The notes beneath the pieces are model-generated. The model was not told the DNA's origin and searched no databases. It saw only the letters and a program-made list of their open reading frames with translations. From Photobacterium pectinilyticum (GTDB lineage: Bacteria; Pseudomonadota; Gammaproteobacteria; Enterobacterales; Vibrionaceae), in NCBI RefSeq assembly GCF_024357955.1, contig NZ_JANEYT010000002.1, positions 122,842-186,841 on the forward strand: a stretch of DNA of 64,000 bases, written 5' to 3'. The translations under genes were made by a program, and so were the position numbers. The stretch's first letter is position 1. Each line of letters begins with the position of its first letter. Shown piece after piece: positions 59,576 to 64,000 of the stretch.

Positions 59576-59932
59576 ATGACAACGTTAGGTTTTGTATTTC
59601 GCCACGCACCACATGGTATTGCCTCGGGCCGCGAGGGGTTGGATGCCGTGTTGGCCACTTCGGCCTATAGTGAAGATATTTCGCTTTTCTTTCATGGTGA
59701 CGGTGTTTACCAGTTGCTTGACGGACAGCAGCCGCAGGGGATCTTGTCACGTGATTATATTGTTACGTTCAAGATGCTAGAACTCTATGATATCGAGCAG
59801 GTTTATGTATGCCGCCAGTCGCTGCAGACGCGCGGGCTCACTGCTGGTGATTTGCTTATCGATGTGATTGAGTGCGAGCCGGCTGTCTTCTCCGAACACC
59901 TTCATACCTGCCAGCGTGTTTTGACGTTCTAG
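59576..59932 (+). CDS. tusC: TusC, sulfur relay protein
   Basis: A 118-residue DsrF-like subunit of the TusBCD heterohexamer. It starts [20 protein letters not shown] and continues with [20 protein letters not shown], the typical fold core. TusC lacks the catalytic role of TusD. It sits between tusD and tusB. Confidence 0.95.
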   Translation: MTTLGFVFRHAPHGIASGREGLDAVLATSAYSEDISLFFHGDGVYQLLDGQQPQGILSRDYIVTFKMLELYDIEQVYVCRQSLQTRGLTAGDLLIDVIECEPAVFSEHLHTCQRVLTF

Positions 59933-59996
59933 ATTTCTCCATCTTTAGCACCATTACCAACACCATATTCAATCAGGCATAGTTTCGAGGCACAGT

Positions 59997-60290
59997 ATGC
60001 TGCACATTTTTACCCGCTCCCCATTCCAGTCCCAGGCCTTCAGCGAAGCAGCTGCAATGATCAACAAAAATGACTCGATTTTGTTGATCCAGGACGCAGT
60101 AATCGCAGCGACGGTTGAAAATAGCCCAATTTTTCAGTTTCACGAAGCTGGCGTAAAAATTTATTTACTGTCTGAGGATATTGTTGCCAGAGGGCTGCGG
60201 GGTAAGCTTAAGGTGGATGTTGATGTTGTTGATTATAAAGGATTTGTTGGCTTAACGGTAGATAATGATACCCAGGTGAAGTGGGCTTAA
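59997..60290 (+). CDS. tusB: TusB, sulfur relay protein
   Basis: A 97-residue DsrH-like subunit of TusBCD. It starts MLHIFTRSPFQSQAFSEAAA, with the conserved ILLIQDAVIAA segment. It is the last tus gene, 64 bp after tusC, and precedes the promoter of the str operon, as in E. coli. Confidence 0.95.
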   Translation: MLHIFTRSPFQSQAFSEAAAMINKNDSILLIQDAVIAATVENSPIFQFHEAGVKIYLLSEDIVARGLRGKLKVDVDVVDYKGFVGLTVDNDTQVKWA

Positions 60291-60370
60291 TAAGGGCTCT
60301 CAAACCTTGGAAAACCAGTGGATATTTGGTTGATTAAGAAATAATCATTTAATTGATCGCTGGTTACATC

Positions 60371-60399
60371 TTGACACCCTTGGGTGCGATGCCTAAAAT
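60371..60399 (+). promoter_or_regulatory. Promoter of the str operon
   Basis: TTGACA (60371-60376), 17 bp, TAAAAT (60394-60399): a near-consensus sigma70 promoter. The leader of about 63 nt contains a CCTCC/GGGAGG hairpin (60407-60424). Confidence 0.88.
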
Positions 60400-60450
60400 T
60401 TCGCGTCCTCCTGTTGTTGGGAGGCAGATTTTTCATCTTTACGAAAGTAA

Positions 60451-60843
<393 letters not shown>

Positions 60844-60912
60844 TGGATTCCGTTAAGTAAGGCCAAACACTAAAATTATTTAATTTTGAAGAAACTGTAA
60901 AGTTTTGGATAA

Positions 60913-61407
<495 letters not shown>

Positions 61408-61428
61408 TTTACCCGGTAATACAAATAG

Positions 61429-61455
61429 GGCGCGGCAAGCTTTGCTTGTCGCGCC
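61429..61455 (+). promoter_or_regulatory. Strong hairpin between rpsG and fusA
   Basis: A 12-bp stem (GGCGCGGCAAGC / GCTTGTCGCGCC, one G-T pair) with loop TTT and no T-tract. It is therefore not a typical terminator and may be an RNase processing or stability element. Confidence 0.6.
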
Positions 61456-61497
61456 TAAACCATACTCTAAGGACCCCCTTAGTAAGAGGATACTGCC

Positions 61498-63594
61498 GTG
61501 GCTCGTAAAACGCCTATCGAGCGCTACCGTAACATCGGTATTTGTGCTCACGTTGACGCCGGTAAAACAACAACTACCGAGCGTATCCTGTTTTATACAG
61601 GTTTATCTCACAAAATTGGTGAGGTTCACGACGGCGCAGCTACCATGGACTGGATGGAGCAGGAGCAGGAACGTGGTATCACCATCACATCTGCTGCGAC
61701 TACCACCTTCTGGCGTGGTATGGAAGCTCAGTTCCCAGAACACCGCGTAAACATCATTGATACCCCAGGACACGTTGACTTTACTATCGAAGTAGAGCGT
61801 TCATTACGTGTACTTGATGGTGCTGTTGTTGTTTTCTGTGGCTCTTCGGGTGTTGAGCCTCAGTCTGAAACCGTTTGGCGCCAGGCTGATAAGTACGAAG
61901 TACCGCGTATGGTTTTCGTCAACAAGATGGACCGAGCTGGTGCTGACTTCCTTCGTGTTGTTGACCAGATCAAAAGCCGTCTTGGTGCGAATCCAGTGCC
62001 AATTCAATTGAATATCGGTGCTGAAGAAGAATTTAAAGGCGTTGTTGACCTTATCAAGATGAAGGCTATCAACTGGGATGAATCTGATCAGGGTATGTCA
62101 TTTACCTATGAAGATATTCCAGCTGACATGGTTGAGCTTGCTGAGGAATGGCGTCAGAACCTGGTTGAATCAGCTGCGGAAGCAACTGAAGAGCTGATGG
62201 ACAAGTACCTTGAAGAAGGTGAACTGTCTGAAGCGGAAATCAAAGCCGGTCTTCGCCAGCGTACGCTAGCGAATGAGATCGTGCTGGCAACCTGTGGTTC
62301 AGCATTTAAAAATAAAGGTGTTCAGGCTGTACTTGATGCAGTAATTGAATTCCTGCCTTCGCCAACGGAAGTGAAAGCTATCCGCGGTGAAGACGAAGAC
62401 GGAAACGAAGTTGAACGCCACTCAAGCGATGACGAACCATTCTCAGCGCTAGCGTTCAAAATCGCAACCGACCCATTCGTTGGCACCTTGACCTTCATGC
62501 GTGTTTATTCTGGAGTTGTAAATACTGGCGACACCGTCTACAACTCTGTAAAAGAAAAACGCGAGCGTTTCGGACGTATCGTACAGATGCATTCGAACAA
62601 ACGTGAAGAAGTGAAAGAAATCCGTGCGGGTGATATCGCAGCGGCGATCGGCCTGAAGAACGTCACTACCGGTGACACTCTATGTGATCAAAACCACCGA
62701 GTGGTTCTTGAGCGCATGGAATTCCCAGAGCCTGTTATCCAAATCGCTGTTGAGCCTCGCTCACAAGCTGACCAAGAAAAAATGGGTATTGCGCTAGGTA
62801 AACTGGCTGCAGAAGATCCATCGTTCCGCGTCGAAACCGACGAGGAATCTGGCCAAACTTTGATTTCAGGTATGGGTGAACTTCACCTTGATATCATCGT
62901 TGACCGTATGAAGCGCGAATTCAGCGTTGAATGTAACGTTGGTAAGCCTCAGGTTGCATACCGTGAAACTATCCGTGGTAAAACGGAAGTGGAAGGGAAG
63001 TTTGTGCGCCAATCAGGCGGTCGCGGCCAGTATGGTCACGTATGGCTGAAAATCGAACCATCGGAACCTGATGAAGGTTTCGTGTTCGTGGACGAAGTCG
63101 TTGGTGGTGTGGTACCGAAAGAGTACATTGGTGCTGTTTCTAAAGGTATCGAAGAACAGATGAACAATGGTGTGCTTGCAGGCTATCCTGTAATGGATGT
63201 CAAAGCGACCTTGTTCGACGGTTCTTACCATGACGTTGACTCCAACGAAATGGCATTTAAGATTGCCGGTTCTATGGCTTTCAAGAAGGGCGCTCTAGAA
63301 GCTCAACCCGTTATTCTTGAGCCATTGATGAAGGTTGAAGTAACCACTCCGGAAGACTGGATGGGTGATGTTGTTGGGGACCTTAACCGTCGCCGCGGCA
63401 TGATCGAAGGTATGGATGAAGGCCCTGCTGGTCTGAAAATTGTCCGTGCTAAAGTACCACTTTCGGAAATGTTTGGTTACGCAACTGACCTGCGTTCAGC
63501 GACTCAGGGTCGTGCGTCATATTCAATGGAATTCAGTGAATACTCTGATGTTCCTAAGAATGTCGCCGATGCTATCATCGCCGAGCGTGGTTAA
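61498..63594 (+). CDS. fusA: Elongation factor G
   Basis: A 698-residue translocase of the ribosome, also active in recycling. It starts with GTG ([20 protein letters not shown]). The G1 loop is [15 protein letters not shown]3 is [12 protein letters not shown] and G4 is NKMD. Domains II-V follow in normal order, with the domain IV segment [17 protein letters not shown] [15 protein letters not shown]. Codon use is strongly biased. Confidence 0.99.
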   Translation: MARKTPIERYRNIGICAHVDAGKTTTTERILFYTGLSHKIGEVHDGAATMDWMEQEQERGITITSAATTTFWRGMEAQFPEHRVNIIDTPGHVDFTIEVERSLRVLDGAVVVFCGSSGVEPQSETVWRQADKYEVPRMVFVNKMDRAGADFLRVVDQIKSRLGANPVPIQLNIGAEEEFKGVVDLIKMKAINWDESDQGMSFTYEDIPADMVELAEEWRQNLVESAAEATEELMDKYLEEGELSEAEIKAGLRQRTLANEIVLATCGSAFKNKGVQAVLDAVIEFLPSPTEVKAIRGEDEDGNEVERHSSDDEPFSALAFKIATDPFVGTLTFMRVYSGVVNTGDTVYNSVKEKRERFGRIVQMHSNKREEVKEIRAGDIAAAIGLKNVTTGDTLCDQNHRVVLERMEFPEPVIQIAVEPRSQADQEKMGIALGKLAAEDPSFRVETDEESGQTLISGMGELHLDIIVDRMKREFSVECNVGKPQVAYRETIRGKTEVEGKFVRQSGGRGQYGHVWLKIEPSEPDEGFVFVDEVVGGVVPKEYIGAVSKGIEEQMNNGVLAGYPVMDVKATLFDGSYHDVDSNEMAFKIAGSMAFKKGALEAQPVILEPLMKVEVTTPEDWMGDVVGDLNRRRGMIEGMDEGPAGLKIVRAKVPLSEMFGYATDLRSATQGRASYSMEFSEYSDVPKNVADAIIAERG

Positions 63595-63610
63595 TCGCAA
63601 GATCTATATT

Positions 63611-63678
63611 GCGCCAATGGCTGTTGGCGCATAAAATAGCAACTTCTGGCACGTCCCATATTTTTGTCAATGGGGCGT
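63611..63678 (+). promoter_or_regulatory. Two hairpins between fusA and tuf
   Basis: GCGCCAA/TTGGCGC (63611-63617, 63624-63630) and ACGTCCCA/TGGGGCGT (63651-63658, 63671-63678, one G-T pair). Neither is followed by a good T-tract; they could be processing or stability elements. Confidence 0.5.
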
Positions 63679-63703
63679 ATCACAACTAGGAAGGAACACG
63701 ATC

Positions 63704-64000
63704 GTGTCTAAAGAAAAATTTGAACGCGTAAAACCGCACGTAAACGTTGGTACTATCGGCCACGTTGACCACGGTAAAACAACTCTAACTGCTGCTATCT
63801 GTACTACACTTGCAAAAGTATACGGTGGTCAAGCTAAAGACTTCGCATCTATCGATAACGCTCCAGAAGAGCGCGAGCGTGGTATCACAATCTCTACTTC
63901 TCACGTAGAGTACGATACTCCAACTCGTCACTACGCACACGTAGACTGCCCAGGACACGCCGATTACGTTAAAAACATGATCACTGGTGCTGCTCAGATG
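63704..64000 (+). CDS. tuf: Elongation factor Tu (N-terminal 99 codons; cut by window edge)
   Basis: The gene starts with GTG at 63704 after AAGGAA and runs in frame to the window end. The peptide [20 protein letters not shown], then [16 protein letters not shown] contains the G1 P-loop; the switch I RGITI and the [10 protein letters not shown]3 motif are also inside the window. It delivers aminoacyl-tRNA to the ribosome. By position it is the tufA copy. Confidence 0.98.
   Translation, partial: MSKEKFERVKPHVNVGTIGHVDHGKTTLTAAICTTLAKVYGGQAKDFASIDNAPEERERGITISTSHVEYDTPTRHYAHVDCPGHADYVKNMITGAAQM

Overview
This window looks like chromosomal core sequence from a member of the Vibrionaceae (Gammaproteobacteria), of intermediate G+C (about half by eye). 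Family-level markers are an AphA-type quorum-sensing regulator, a fused ArgH-ArgA protein, a Crp protein of the Vibrio type, and the order crp-yhfA-prkB-yheU-yheT-yheS-kefGB-yheV-slyD-slyX-fkpA-yheO-tusDCB-rpsL-rpsG-fusA-tuf. Genus is not settled from sequence alone; a Photobacterium-, Grimontia- or Enterovibrio-like organism is my guess. I saw no insertion sequence, prophage, CRISPR array, tRNA or rRNA gene.

Layout. 1-7.5 kb (minus strand): rraA (cut by the edge), menA, hslVU behind a sigma32-type promoter, ftsN, cytR with a CRP site, and priA. 7.5-15.5 kb: rpmE with a structured leader, a malic enzyme, then the methionine block metJ / metBL / metF with tandem MetJ boxes, and aphA. 15.5-24.2 kb: ppc and the arginine biosynthesis operon argC-argB-argG-argHA behind a tandem ARG box. 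24.2-28.4 kb: a DUF3624 gene, oxyR with a probable divergent small RNA, and mrcA. 28.5-39 kb: pilMNOPQ, aroK, aroB, damX, dam, rpe, gph. 39-46 kb: trpS, pabA and the arginine catabolic set astC/argD-astA-astD with a DUF1338 gene. 46-55 kb: crp, yhfA, prkB, yheU, yheT, a TIGR02444 gene, yheS, kefGB. 55-64 kb: yheV, slyD, slyX, a WD40 lipoprotein, fkpA, yheO, tusDCB and the str operon rpsL-rpsG-fusA-tuf, which runs off the right edge.

How the genes work together. Several blocks are single pathways with visible control sites: methionine synthesis under MetJ, arginine synthesis under ArgR, heat-shock proteolysis under sigma32, peroxide sensing by OxyR, and translation genes with leader hairpins. 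Convergent gene pairs are mostly separated by bidirectional intrinsic terminators.

The genes themselves are mostly ordinary. The observations most worth checking are between genes: a roughly 120-nt OxyS-like candidate small RNA divergent from oxyR; a 46-codon open reading frame in the aphA leader; a pair of competing inverted repeats that bury the yheO start codon; two mutually exclusive hairpins after pabA; and the lack of argE at its usual place beside argC.
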